The notes: generated from the letters alone by a model not told the origin. DNA of 46,335 bases from JAOACQ01 sp049968515 (GCA_049968515.1 JBMFQR010000016.1:1-46335); one strand, 5' to 3'. Counted from the first letter of the stretch, positions 7,315 through 16,428 are shown. Made by a program: numbers and translations.

Positions 7315-8943
7315 ATGGCAAAGGAATTACTATTTTCAGCTGATGCACATCAAAAAATTTTAATAGGTGTAGACAAACTAGCAAAGGCAATAAGTGCTAC
7401 CCTTGGACCAAGGGGTAGAAATGTGGTGATTGACAAGAAGTTTGGAGCACCTACGGTTACAAGAGATGGAGTTACTGTTGCAAAGGAAATTGAGCTTGAA
7501 GACAAATTTGAAAATATGGGAGCACAGCTTGTCAGAGAGGTAGCTACAAAGACAAACGATGTGGCTGGTGATGGTACGACAACAGCTACCGTTCTTGCTT
7601 ACGCAATTATTAAGGAGGGGTTTAAAAATGTAACAGCTGGTTCAAACCCCACTCTTATAAAAAGAGGTATTGACAAGGCTGTCGCAAGGGTAGTAGAAGA
7701 ACTGAAGAAGATTGCAAAGCCGGTTTCAAGTAGAGAAGAGATAAGAGATGTGGCTGCAATCTCTGCAAACAACGATATGCAGATTGGAGAGTATATTGCT
7801 GAGGCAATGGATAAGGTCGGAAAGGATGGCGTGATAACTGTTGAAGAATCAAAGTCAATGGATACCTTTGTTGAGGTTGTTGAAGGTATGCAGTTTGATC
7901 GCGGTTATCTCTCTCCTTATATGGTCACAAATGCTGATACTATGACTGCAGAGCTTGAAGACCCATATATTCTTATTTATGATAAGAAAATCTCTTCCTT
8001 AAAGGAAATTGTTCCATTGCTTGAGAAAATTGCACAGTCGGGAAAACCTCTTTTAGTGATTGCTGAGGATGTTGAGGGTGAAGCACTGGCAACACTGATT
8101 GTCAACAAACTCAGAGGTACTCTGATGAGTGTCGCAGTAAAGGCTCCTGCCTTTGGCGACAGAAGAAAGGCAATGCTTGAAGATATTGCCATCCTGACTG
8201 GTGGTAATGTCATTTCAGAAGAGAAGGGAATGAAGCTTGAAAATGCAACGCTTCATGATTTAGGTAGGGCAAAGAAGGTCAAGATTGATAAAGAAAATAC
8301 TGTTATTGTTGATGGAGCCGGTTCAAAAGAAGACATTCAGGCAAGGATAAAACAGATAAAGAAGCTTATTGAAGAAACAACTTCAGATTATGATAGAGAA
8401 AAACTTCAGGAAAGACTTGCCAAGCTCTCCGGTGGAGTTGCTGTAATAAAAGTTGGTGCTGCAACCGAAGTTGAACTCAAAGAGAAAAAGGCAAGAGTTG
8501 AAGATGCACTTTCAGCTACAAAGGCTGCTGTTGAAGAGGGTATTGTTCCCGGAGGTGGTCTGGCACTTTTACTCTGTCAGAGTGTTCTCGAAAATATGAA
8601 AGGTGAAAACGAAGAGGAACAGGTTGGTATTGAAATCGTTAAAAAGGCTCTCGAGTCACCTATGAAGAAGATAGCTGAAAATGCTGGAATTGATGGCTCT
8701 GTAATAGTCCACAAGGCAAAAGAGGCAAAGAACAACGTTGGTTTCAATGCACTTACTGGCGAATGGGTTGATATGATGAAAACAGGTATCATAGATCCTG
8801 TCAAGGTTGAAAGAACAGCCCTTCAGAATGCAGCTTCAGTAGCTGGACTGTTACTCATTACAGAGGTAATGGTTACTGAAAAGCCAGAGAAAGAAAAGGC
8901 AATGTCACCAAATCCAGCTGCTGGAATGGGTGATATGTATTAA
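7315..8943 (+). CDS. groL: Chaperonin GroEL (Hsp60)
   Basis: 542 residues, the standard length. GroEL forms a double seven-membered ring that folds proteins with ATP and the GroES lid. Key motifs: GPRGRNV (31-37) and GDGTTT (85-90, including the catalytic Asp) in the equatorial ATP site, and the signature AAVEEGIVPGGG near residue 405-416. The C-terminal tail ends NPAAGMGDMY, only a short trace of the usual Gly-Gly-Met repeats. No groES precedes it, which is unusual for bacteria; groES must be elsewhere. Strong promoter and ribosome binding site upstream; a strong hairpin follows the stop. Confidence 0.98.
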   Translation: MAKELLFSADAHQKILIGVDKLAKAISATLGPRGRNVVIDKKFGAPTVTRDGVTVAKEIELEDKFENMGAQLVREVATKTNDVAGDGTTTATVLAYAIIKEGFKNVTAGSNPTLIKRGIDKAVARVVEELKKIAKPVSSREEIRDVAAISANNDMQIGEYIAEAMDKVGKDGVITVEESKSMDTFVEVVEGMQFDRGYLSPYMVTNADTMTAELEDPYILIYDKKISSLKEIVPLLEKIAQSGKPLLVIAEDVEGEALATLIVNKLRGTLMSVAVKAPAFGDRRKAMLEDIAILTGGNVISEEKGMKLENATLHDLGRAKKVKIDKENTVIVDGAGSKEDIQARIKQIKKLIEETTSDYDREKLQERLAKLSGGVAVIKVGAATEVELKEKKARVEDALSATKAAVEEGIVPGGGLALLLCQSVLENMKGENEEEQVGIEIVKKALESPMKKIAENAGIDGSVIVHKAKEAKNNVGFNALTGEWVDMMKTGIIDPVKVERTALQNAASVAGLLLITEVMVTEKPEKEKAMSPNPAAGMGDMY

Positions 8944-8959
8944 AGAAGTTTATATATAG

Positions 8960-8987
8960 CCGGGAATGGTTTTTTTACCATTCCCGG
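8960..8987 (+). terminator. Strong hairpin after groL (non-canonical terminator or processing site)
   Basis: CCGGGAATGGT (8960-8970) and ACCATTCCCGG (8977-8987) form a perfect 11-bp stem with a six-T loop. No T tract follows on the plus strand (AATAAAAAATG does), so it is not a textbook intrinsic terminator. It may stabilise the groL 3' end, and it lies just 8 bases before the next start codon. Confidence 0.55.
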
Positions 8988-8995
8988 AATAAAAA

Positions 8996-9985
8996 ATGAA
9001 AAATATGGAAAAAAAACCTTATCTTATAGTAAGTGCCTCTGATAAAAAGTATGGCGATTTTCTGGTTGAACATTGGTTATACTCCCTCCAGAAAAATGTA
9101 AATCTCGAAAAAATCGAGGTATTAATTCTTGATTATGGATTGTCAAAGGCACAGAGATTTTATCTTGAAGCAAATAATATTCTTTTGAAAAAATGTATAA
9201 AAGATGGACACGTTGCAAATCTGAGGTTCAGGGATATACTTTCCTTCCTTAAAGACAATCCACAATATGAACAGATATTAAGTTGTGATGGTGGTGACAT
9301 AATATTTCAGGATGATATATCTCACCTCTTTGAGAAAGATAAAGACAGTTACAGGGCTGTATGTGAAAAAATCAGCCCGGCTTTTGAGTATTTTATTACC
9401 ACTGAGTATTTTTATAGAAAGGACCTGAAAATACTCAAAGAAATGGCTATATTAAACAGAACAATAAATGCCGGTTTTATTATTGCACCTTATGATAAAA
9501 TGATAGCTTTGTGCAAAAAGGTTCTTGAAATGGTAAAAAACAAAACAAAGTTTGGCCCGGATCAGATAGTTGTAAATCATGTTTTTTACAAAGAAGGCTT
9601 TATTGAACTTCCATCAAAGTACAACTTCATTCCAGTAACAAGCAATGAGGAATTCTACATAGAGAATGGTATTTTTTTTGACAGAGAAGGCAAAAAAATT
9701 CCAGTTGTACACAACGCTGGAAATATGAGTTTCTTTAGAGCTATCGAGAATTTTGGCTATGGTGAGGGATATAATATACTAAAAATAGACATTCTGAATA
9801 CATTGAGGGCATTTTATACCTCCGTAAATATAATCAATAAACCGAGGGGAGAAATACTGAAAATTACAAAAAAGATAGAGGAGTATTTCAAGTTACTATT
9901 TGAAGAAAACGAAACCTCATACTATCAAAATAAAAGAGCTCTCCAGAAATCCCTCAACATTCTTAGAAGAATTAACCAGAGATAG
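8996..9985 (+). CDS. Putative GT-A fold glycosyltransferase
   Basis: 329 residues, no membrane segment. The N-terminal half has the look of a GT-A nucleotide-sugar transferase: a Rossmann-like start (PYLIVSASD), LSCDGGDIIFQDD around residues 98-110 as the DxD-like metal site, then NAGFIIAP, GPDQIVVNHVFY and PVVHNAG, patterns common in small sugar transferases that move a hexose onto surface glycans. The donor and acceptor cannot be told. ATG 8996 or 9005 (MEKK) could be the start; neither has a ribosome binding site and a strong hairpin sits just upstream, so translation may be restricted. No obvious promoter of its own. Confidence 0.6.
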   Translation: MKNMEKKPYLIVSASDKKYGDFLVEHWLYSLQKNVNLEKIEVLILDYGLSKAQRFYLEANNILLKKCIKDGHVANLRFRDILSFLKDNPQYEQILSCDGGDIIFQDDISHLFEKDKDSYRAVCEKISPAFEYFITTEYFYRKDLKILKEMAILNRTINAGFIIAPYDKMIALCKKVLEMVKNKTKFGPDQIVVNHVFYKEGFIELPSKYNFIPVTSNEEFYIENGIFFDREGKKIPVVHNAGNMSFFRAIENFGYGEGYNILKIDILNTLRAFYTSVNIINKPRGEILKITKKIEEYFKLLFEENETSYYQNKRALQKSLNILRRINQR

Positions 9986-10004
9986 ATTAAGACAAATTTT
10001 CACC

Positions 10005-10033
10005 TTGACATAAGATATAAAGCATGTTATATT
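10005..10033 (+). promoter_or_regulatory. Consensus promoter for the HIT-CNNM-methyltransferase operon
   Basis: -35 TTGACA (10005-10010, perfect), 17-base spacer, -10 TATATT (10028-10033), with an extended -10 TG at 10025-10026. The four genes downstream run without a break to 14314. Confidence 0.8.
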
Positions 10034-10090
10034 ATTCTACTGATAGATTTTTATCGCTTCTTGTGACACTATCTTGCTAAAAGGAAGATT

Positions 10091-10612
10091 ATGAATTTTA
10101 ACTCTTATGTATTTCCATTTTCAAAGAAAGATTACATCCGCGGAAAGAAGCCAGATGTAGAATGTATTCTCTGTTCTGTCATCAGAAAGGAAAAAAGTGT
10201 CGAATCACTTGAAATATTAAGAACGGGCAAAGTCATTGCATGTTTAAATCTTTACCCGTATAATAATGGACATCTGCTTTTATTTCCAATAAGACATTTA
10301 GCTGACATAAGAGAGCTTTCTAAAGAAGAAAATGAGGAATTGTCAGAACTTACAAAGTTCTTTCTTGATGTCCTCGATAAAATCTACAATCCATCAGGAT
10401 ACAATATTGGCTATAACATCGGGAATTTTTCAGGGGCTTCCATATCACATCTTCACCTTCATATAATACCACGCTATCCGAATGAACTCGGTATGATTGA
10501 CCTGATAGGGGGAGCAAAGGTTTTAGTGGAGAATCCGGTTGAAACCCTCAAAAGGATTAAATCCTACATCTCAGAAAAAAAACCAGAGAATCTAAAAATT
10601 ATCATAGATTAA
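10091..10612 (+). CDS. HIT family hydrolase/phosphorylase
   Basis: 173 residues. The histidine triad HLHLH is at 120-124 (His-x-His-x-His), where the middle histidine forms the covalent nucleotidyl intermediate. A CILC pair (25-28) and H69 suggest the zinc site of the Ap4A phosphorylase-like branch. NLYPYNNGHLLLFPIRH (53-69) is the conserved nucleotide-binding strand. Such proteins cleave dinucleoside polyphosphates or AMP conjugates in the cytoplasm. AAGGAAG site directly before the ATG; first gene of a plus-strand run. Confidence 0.92.
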   Translation: MNFNSYVFPFSKKDYIRGKKPDVECILCSVIRKEKSVESLEILRTGKVIACLNLYPYNNGHLLLFPIRHLADIRELSKEENEELSELTKFFLDVLDKIYNPSGYNIGYNIGNFSGASISHLHLHIIPRYPNELGMIDLIGGAKVLVENPVETLKRIKSYISEKKPENLKIIID

Positions 10613-10639
10613 TATTCTTATGGAGGTAGTTCTTATTTC

Positions 10640-11872
10640 ATGAGCGTTTCATATATAACGTTTCCCTTTATCATTCTCTTCTTTCTTCTAAGTGCATTTT
10701 TCTCTTCATCCGAAACAGCCCTTTTTTCTCTCGATGAAATAAAGATAAAAAAGATAAAAGACAGAAAGGAAGCAAGAACTATAAAAAATCTTTTAAAAAA
10801 GCCATCGATTTTACTTATTACAATACTTTTAGGCAATACCATAGCAAATATTTTAATCTCATCATCAATGGAGAAAATTCTTCCATTCAAAAATACCATC
10901 CTTATAACCATTACAGTCACCCTTCTCATACTTATCTTTGGAGAGATCATTCCGAAAACGATTGCCATACTTGTACCAGAGAGGGTAAGCAAGCTATCAT
11001 CCCTACCCCTTTACTTTATGATTACGCTACTCAAGCCTGCACTGAAAGTTGTGGATAGATTTGTCTTTAGATTGACAGGTCTGCTGAAAAGAAAAGGCAA
11101 AAAGAGTGAAGAAGAAACAAATAAAGACATAATCTTTGCACTTAAGAGCATCGTTGCAAGAGAGGATATATTTAACAGGGAAGAAAGGGAATTGATTGAA
11201 AATGTTCTTATGTTTGCGGGGAAAGAGGTCTGGAACATAATGACTCCAAGAAATAAAATTATCTCCATTGAAAAAACTGCTTCAATAGATGAAGTAATCC
11301 AGTGTATAAGAAAGAACAAATTTTCAAAGATACCTGTCTATGAAGGAACAAATGATAACATTACCGGATATATAGAAATAAAAGATATTCTTACAGGCAC
11401 TCTCGAGACAGAGAAAGGAGATTTTTCAATTGAGAAATTTATTAAACCGATGTATTTCGTTCCTGAAACCAAAAGACTTTCTGAAATGCTTGCCGACTTT
11501 GAAAAAAAGAATATAAAGATTGCCACCGTAATTGATGAGTATGGTAGCGCACTCGGTATTGTTACACTTTCGGACGTTTTGGGTGAAATATTAGGTGAAA
11601 TAATAGATGAAAGTTTTAAGGTTGAAAATAAGATTTTTCAGCTTTCTGATGAAAAGTTTCTGGTTTCAGGCGATATAGGCATAGATGATTTTAATGAATT
11701 TTTTGACACAAAAATCGAAAGTGGAAATTTTGAAACACTCGCAGGTTATATTATAGAAAGATATGGAGACATTCCAGATGAAGGCTACTCAACAAAGATA
11801 GATAATCTTGCAATTATCGTAAAAAAGAAAAAACAGTCCCATATTGAGCAATTTCTTGTTGAAAAGGGCTGA
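10640..11872 (+). CDS. CNNM/CorC-type membrane protein with CBS domains (copy 1)
   Basis: 410 residues. The DUF21 transmembrane domain (about 1-145) has four hydrophobic segments and the GEIIPK motif (101-106). A CBS pair follows (about 195-320: MTPR 201-204, FSKIPVY, VIDEYGSALGIVTLSDVLGEI), then the CorC/HlyC domain (about 333-405). This family is linked to magnesium or other divalent-cation export, and older names call it hemolysin C. GGAGG site 13 bases before the ATG. Directly followed by a second gene of the same family. Confidence 0.92.
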   Translation: MSVSYITFPFIILFFLLSAFFSSSETALFSLDEIKIKKIKDRKEARTIKNLLKKPSILLITILLGNTIANILISSSMEKILPFKNTILITITVTLLILIFGEIIPKTIAILVPERVSKLSSLPLYFMITLLKPALKVVDRFVFRLTGLLKRKGKKSEEETNKDIIFALKSIVAREDIFNREERELIENVLMFAGKEVWNIMTPRNKIISIEKTASIDEVIQCIRKNKFSKIPVYEGTNDNITGYIEIKDILTGTLETEKGDFSIEKFIKPMYFVPETKRLSEMLADFEKKNIKIATVIDEYGSALGIVTLSDVLGEILGEIIDESFKVENKIFQLSDEKFLVSGDIGIDDFNEFFDTKIESGNFETLAGYIIERYGDIPDEGYSTKIDNLAIIVKKKKQSHIEQFLVEKG

Positions 11873-11876
11873 GACT

Positions 11877-13109
11877 ATGACGTGGTTATTTTCTACCTTT
11901 ATCTTCATTTTTATTTCCGCATTGTTCAGCGGATTTGAAACAGCATTTGTGGGAATAGACAGAATATGGTTGCATAGTCAACTTGAAAAGAATAACAAAA
12001 GAGTCAGAATACTGAATTTTCTTCTAAAACATTCTGAAAACACTATTGGAACATTCCTTTTTGGCACAAATTTGGCTGATGTTGCCACGGTTATAAGCTT
12101 TATAAAATTTCTTGAAGCTATGGGAATGAAACAAAATTTAATTACAATTACAAGCACAGTTATACTCACGCCTGTAATTCTTTTATTCAGCACATTTATT
12201 CCAAAACTGATTTTCAGGGAATACTCAAATGAAATATGCTCAATACTCTCCTACTTTTTTCTTCTGATTTATATACTGTTTTTCCCTTTCCAGATAATTT
12301 CTGTCTCTACTGGCAAAATTTTTATGAAAATCTTCAGGGTCAAAAAGAAAGAAGTCTTCAGCAGGGAGGACTTCAATATAATCTTAAAATCTTATGAGAG
12401 TCATCTGCTTAAAGAAAATGAAAAAGAATTTATTGAGAGAATAATGAATTTAAAGCAGGTAAAGGCAAAGGAGATAATGGTTCCACTTGTTAGAATGTCC
12501 TGTGTCGAAGAAAGTGAACCTGTAAAAGTAGCCATTGCATTAATGGGAGCCACAGGTCTGACAAGGCTACCAGTCTTCAGGATGAGAGTTGACAATATGG
12601 TGGGATATATCGAAACCAAAGACCTCATATCTGCTGGAAAAAATCTTGTAGTATCAAAGTTTTGCAGAAAGGGAATCTTCGTATCAGAATTCACCCCCAT
12701 TTACGATATATTATTTAAAATGAAGAAGGAAAACACACAAATGGTTTTTGTTGTTGATGAATATGGTGGTGTCTCTGGAATTATAACAAATCAGGAAATA
12801 ATAAAGGAGCTTTTAGGTGAATTCCAGAAGAAAAAGGAGGAGTTGATACACAAAGAAAAGGACTACTGGATTGCAAATGGAATGTTGAGTATTGAAGAGC
12901 TTAATGAGGAATTAAACATAAACATTCCACATATTGAGTTTGAAACGCTCGCTGGTTATCTGCTTTATCAGTTTAAGAAAATACCTTCTGAAAATGAGAA
13001 ATTAGAGGTGAAAAACTACGTATTTGAGATAATTTCCGTTTCCCAGACAAGAATAAAACAGGTAAAAATATACAAAAAAAGAAGAGGTTTCATTAAGTGG
13101 AAGAATTAA
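11877..13109 (+). CDS. CNNM/CorC-type membrane protein with CBS domains (copy 2)
   Basis: 410 residues from the ATG at 11877, which has an AAGGG site and lies 4 bases after the upstream stop; an in-frame TTG at 11844 is less likely. Same order as its neighbour: DUF21 membrane domain, CBS pair (VDEYGGVSGIITNQEI), CorC/HlyC domain. Diagnostic motifs have drifted: the GEIIPK equivalent reads STFIPK and MTPR reads MVPL. Tandem pairs with one degenerate member suggest a heteromer, as proposed for other tandem CNNM genes; this is inferred. Overlaps the next gene by 13 bases. Confidence 0.9.
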   Translation: MTWLFSTFIFIFISALFSGFETAFVGIDRIWLHSQLEKNNKRVRILNFLLKHSENTIGTFLFGTNLADVATVISFIKFLEAMGMKQNLITITSTVILTPVILLFSTFIPKLIFREYSNEICSILSYFFLLIYILFFPFQIISVSTGKIFMKIFRVKKKEVFSREDFNIILKSYESHLLKENEKEFIERIMNLKQVKAKEIMVPLVRMSCVEESEPVKVAIALMGATGLTRLPVFRMRVDNMVGYIETKDLISAGKNLVVSKFCRKGIFVSEFTPIYDILFKMKKENTQMVFVVDEYGGVSGIITNQEIIKELLGEFQKKKEELIHKEKDYWIANGMLSIEELNEELNINIPHIEFETLAGYLLYQFKKIPSENEKLEVKNYVFEIISVSQTRIKQVKIYKKRRGFIKWKN

Positions 13110-14314
13110 ATATCTCCTTTAAACCGAGAAAGATAAAATCGACAAAAAGGGAAATAGTACTGAAAATAGAGAAGATAGCAAATGAAGGCTGTTCTATTGG
13201 ATACGAAAATGAAAAGGTTATCTTTGTAAGATATGCAATCCCCGGTGAGGTAATTAAAGCAAATGTTTACAGAGAAACATCAAGCTATGCAATGGCAGAG
13301 CCACTGGAAATTTTAGAGCCTTCTCCCATAAGAATAAAACCCCCCTGCCCCTATTTTTCAATATGTGGCGGTTGTGATTACGAAATGCTACCATATGAAA
13401 AGCAGTTGCAAATAAAAACAGAGCTTGTCTCTGAAACCTTTAAAAAGATCGGGGGAATAGAGATTGAAAAAATAGTGGATGTTATCGAAAGTCCTTTGAA
13501 ATTTAACTACAGGAATACTGAAACTTTTAAGGTTGACCCAAAAAACAAAAAAATTGGCTTTTTCAGAAAGGATACAAAGTTTGTAGTTGACATTGAGAAA
13601 TGTGCACTGGCAATGCCAAAAATAAATGAAGCCCTTTCTGAAATTAGAAAGCAAAATGACTTTCCACCTCATAATTTCAAGGTCAGAACAACAAACGATG
13701 GCGATGTGGTTGTAAACTTCATAAGGACAGAAAGATTTGAGGATAGACCTGTTTATGAAACATTGAAGGCTCTCGGCAAAGAAATAAAATTTAAAATCTC
13801 AAAGGATAGCTTTTTTCAGGTCAACAACAGTATAATCCCATTATGGCTTGAAAAGATTGCATCTTTTCTCGATTCTGATGGTCATGAGAAGATTTATGAC
13901 CTTTATTGTGGAATTGGTTTAATTACTGTCTTTGTAAGCTTCTTTGCAAAAAAGACCGTGGGAATAGAAATCGCAAAAAGCTCAGTTAAAGATGCTCTCC
14001 ATAATCTCGAAAAAAACAACATAAGTACAGACATAACTTTTATAAATGCCCCAGTAGAGGAAAAACTCAAAGAACTTGATGCAGCCGATGTTTTTATAAT
14101 TGACCCGCCGAGAAAGGGAATGGATAATAAATGCATTTCCATACTTAAAGAGCTGAAACCAGAGAAAATAATATACTCATCCTGCAAACCTTCAACAATG
14201 GCAAGGGATATAGGCTTGCTTAAGGATCTTTACAAAATCGAAAAACTATCCGTCGTAGATATGTTTCCCCAGACACATCATGTTGAAACACTTGCCCTGC
14301 TAATAAGAAAATAG
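13097..14314 (+). CDS. RNA uracil-C5 methyltransferase (RlmD/TrmA family)
   Basis: 405 residues. The N-terminal TRAM-like OB domain (about 18-72) is followed by [4Fe-4S] cysteines C84, C90, C93 and C169 (C-x5-C-x2-C...C), then FQVN (240-243), the SAM-binding DLYCGIG (268-274), DPPRKG (336-341) and the catalytic Cys in SSCKPST (C363). HHVE (394-397) supplies the general base. It transfers methyl from SAM to U in 23S rRNA or tRNA; motifs cannot decide between RlmD, RlmC and TrmA-like targets, though the Fe-S cluster favours the RlmD group. GTG start with an AGAGG site; overlaps the previous gene. Ends 2 bases from the convergent gene at 14317. Confidence 0.92.
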   Translation: MEELNISFKPRKIKSTKREIVLKIEKIANEGCSIGYENEKVIFVRYAIPGEVIKANVYRETSSYAMAEPLEILEPSPIRIKPPCPYFSICGGCDYEMLPYEKQLQIKTELVSETFKKIGGIEIEKIVDVIESPLKFNYRNTETFKVDPKNKKIGFFRKDTKFVVDIEKCALAMPKINEALSEIRKQNDFPPHNFKVRTTNDGDVVVNFIRTERFEDRPVYETLKALGKEIKFKISKDSFFQVNNSIIPLWLEKIASFLDSDGHEKIYDLYCGIGLITVFVSFFAKKTVGIEIAKSSVKDALHNLEKNNISTDITFINAPVEEKLKELDAADVFIIDPPRKGMDNKCISILKELKPEKIIYSSCKPSTMARDIGLLKDLYKIEKLSVVDMFPQTHHVETLALLIRK

Positions 14315-14316
14315 AT

Positions 14317-15264
14317 TTATTCTATCATCTCAATTCTTTCAATTCCATTTTTTGCAAAAATGAGAATATTTGACTGATTCTTCGCCAGAATTTTAGTGTC
14401 ATTCTCATTTACAATAATGGAATCCTGCACATTACTACACTCAACATTGCCCTTTATAAGATTGTGGTTTTCATCTGTCTCAAAAAAATCAAATAGACTT
14501 CTAATGCCGGAATAGGTCTTTAAGTTATTAAATTTCAAGATAAAAGGATTTTCCCTTACAATCATTTCCTCCAGATTGAGCTTTTTTATGGAAAGTAAAA
14601 CTTCTTCCCAGCTTGAGTCTTTTCCCCAAAGTTCTTCAGTCTCAAAATAAATCTCAGCAACCTCTTTTGTACTACAAAAGATCTCTTTAAGTCTCAAAGA
14701 ATGCAAATAGCACATTTCGGTGAACCCAAAAAGATTTTCGTTCTTCCTTAAATTTTGTTCTGCAGGAATGAAATTTTTTGCTGAAAATACTTCAAGCCCT
14801 GAAACCTTTTCTTCAAGTTCTGTTCTTTCAATTAATTGTCTACAATCTTTTCCCTCTCCAACAAAAAAAATCACTGGCTGGGAATAAAGTACATCATTTT
14901 TTGATATTCTGTTCAATAGGTCAACCAGAAGCCTGAAATTACCAATCCTGACATTGGCAGGGAAAAGAAATATTTTTGGATCATTTTGATAAAAGTTATT
15001 AAACGAAACAATGAGAAAAATCTTCTCAAAAAATGAAACCAGCGGTAAAAACAACTTCCCTGAAATTATTTTGTCTGGTATTATATTCTGTCTTATTTCA
15101 TTCTCTAAAACTATAATTTCAGAATCTAAAAAATGCCTATCAAACAAAGAAAGATTTTCTTCAAATATTGAACCACCAAAAACATTGAACAATTCCACTG
15201 GCAGATCTTTATCAAAAAGAGGGAAAAAATCAAGGGGTTTCGAGAGATTAATTACAATCGTCAT
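14317..15264 (-). CDS. Degenerate mannose-1-phosphate guanylyltransferase-like protein
   Basis: 315 residues. The N-terminus (LPVELFNVFGGSIFEENL, 21-38, then EIIVLENEIRQNI) parallels the segment just after the nucleotide-binding loop of ManC-type enzymes (YPKQF-L-LFG...S-LQ-T). The C-terminus (TYSGIRSLFDFFE, then a GNV-based turn and strands) parallels the ManC region with its conserved Gly-Ser-Trp and Gly-Asn-Val. The GGxGxRxxPLS loop at the very start is missing: the protein begins MTIVINLSKPLDFFPLF. It is thus likely inactive as a nucleotidyltransferase and may be regulatory or structural. Its start overlaps miaA by 17 bases in the rpoZ operon. The homology is inferred by eye. Confidence 0.55.
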   Translation of the reverse strand: MTIVINLSKPLDFFPLFDKDLPVELFNVFGGSIFEENLSLFDRHFLDSEIIVLENEIRQNIIPDKIISGKLFLPLVSFFEKIFLIVSFNNFYQNDPKIFLFPANVRIGNFRLLVDLLNRISKNDVLYSQPVIFFVGEGKDCRQLIERTELEEKVSGLEVFSAKNFIPAEQNLRKNENLFGFTEMCYLHSLRLKEIFCSTKEVAEIYFETEELWGKDSSWEEVLLSIKKLNLEEMIVRENPFILKFNNLKTYSGIRSLFDFFETDENHNLIKGNVECSNVQDSIIVNENDTKILAKNQSNILIFAKNGIERIEMIE

Positions 15265-16158
15265 AAAGAAAACTTCCTATCAATTCATCTATTTTTTTTA
15301 GTTCTTCAGGCAAAACAAAATTAGCTCCTGGCAATTTTTTAAACCAGGTGAATTGTCTTTTAGCATAATTCCTTGTTGACTTTTTTATCTTTTCTTTCAT
15401 CTCCTCAAAATTTATTTCACCTTTTAAATATTCCTTAACCTCTTTGTAGCCTATACTACCGAGAGCATAAGCATCATCACCAAACTTTTCGATTATATTC
15501 CTCACCTCATCAACAAGTCCATTCTCAAGCATTTTCTCTACACGATTGTTTATTCTTTCATAAAGCTTCTTTCTATCTGGCAAAAGACATATCAAAAGCC
15601 AGTCTAAAGGAAGTTTCTTATTGGATTTTCTTAACTCAGAAATGGTTTTTCCACTGACAAGATACACCTCAAGCGCCCTTATAATTCTCCTTTTATCGTT
15701 TGGTGAAATTTTTGATGCACTTTCCGGATCAACAGAGAGAAGCTCCTGGTAAACTGAATGGAGCCCATCTCTCTTAATCTTTTCTTCCAGTTTATTCCTT
15801 ATTTTTTCACTTCTTTTTGGAGCATCAAAAAGACCAAAATATAAGGCATTAAAATACATCCCTGTTCCACCAACAACAAAAGGAACATTTCCCCTTGAAA
15901 TTACATCTATTATAGCCTTTTCTGCCAGTTCTTTATACAAACCAACATCTATCTGAAAATCAGGACTAAAGAGATCGATAAGGTGATGGGGTATTTCAGA
16001 TCTTTCTTTTAGAGAGGGTTTTGCTGAACCTATATTGAGATACTTATAAATCTGAACTGAATCGCAGGATATTATCTCTCCTCGGTACTTTCTGGCAAAA
16101 AAAAAGCCAGATCACTCTTGCCAGAGGCGGTAGGACCAAGTATGGCAATTACCTTCAT
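15248..16158 (-). CDS. miaA: tRNA dimethylallyltransferase MiaA, frameshifted in a homopolymer
   Basis: MiaA adds a dimethylallyl group to A37 of tRNAs reading UNN codons. Starting at the ATG at 16158-16156 the frame gives MKVIAILGPTASGKSDLA (Walker A at 8-15), then enters a run of nine T (16097-16105 on the plus strand as A9) and goes out of frame, stopping soon after. With one extra T it continues FFFARKYRGEIISCDSVQIYK and joins the long downstream frame (from 15940), which has PFVVGGTGMYFNAL, KRRIIRALEVY, LGSIGYKEV and RQFTWFKK. The repaired protein is about 303 residues, the family norm. The ATG overlaps the rpoZ stop (TGATG). Probably a base-calling error in the run or a slippage site rather than gene loss. 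Confidence 0.85.
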
Positions 16159-16370
16159 CATTCTCCTTTTTCAAGATGATATTTTACTTTATTATTCAGT
16201 ATATCTCTGATAGCAATAACAGTAACCTTTTCTTTTGTGTTGTTGGACAGGGGAATATCAAGAGAATCTTCATTTTTCTGGGATAAGATCTTTGCATATT
16301 TACACATAGCCACTGTGGCTTCATATTTATTTCCATCAAAGGATAAAATCTTATCTATAAAACTATCCAT
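16158..16370 (-). CDS. rpoZ: RNA polymerase omega subunit
   Basis: 70 residues. NKYEATVAMCKYAKIL (14-29) matches the omega pattern of a short helix that contacts beta-prime (Arg/Lys-Tyr/Phe-x-Leu/Ala-Val-x-x-x-Ala-Lys-x-Ala), and KVTVIAIRDILNNKV matches the following helix. Omega assists assembly and stability of the core enzyme. ATG with a GAGG site; first gene of the operon, with a perfect consensus promoter upstream and miaA overlapping at its stop. The short length makes the call slightly less certain. Confidence 0.8.
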   Translation of the reverse strand: MDSFIDKILSFDGNKYEATVAMCKYAKILSQKNEDSLDIPLSNNTKEKVTVIAIRDILNNKVKYHLEKGE

Positions 16371-16399
16371 AAAAAAACCTCACTTTTAGGCTTATTTTT

Positions 16400-16428
16400 A
16401 TTATATAAAATAAATTATAAATTGTCAA
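16400..16428 (-). promoter_or_regulatory. Perfect consensus promoter of rpoZ-miaA operon
   Basis: On the minus strand, TTGACA (16428-16423), 17 bases, TATAAT (16405-16400). Both hexamers match consensus exactly. Confidence 0.85.
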
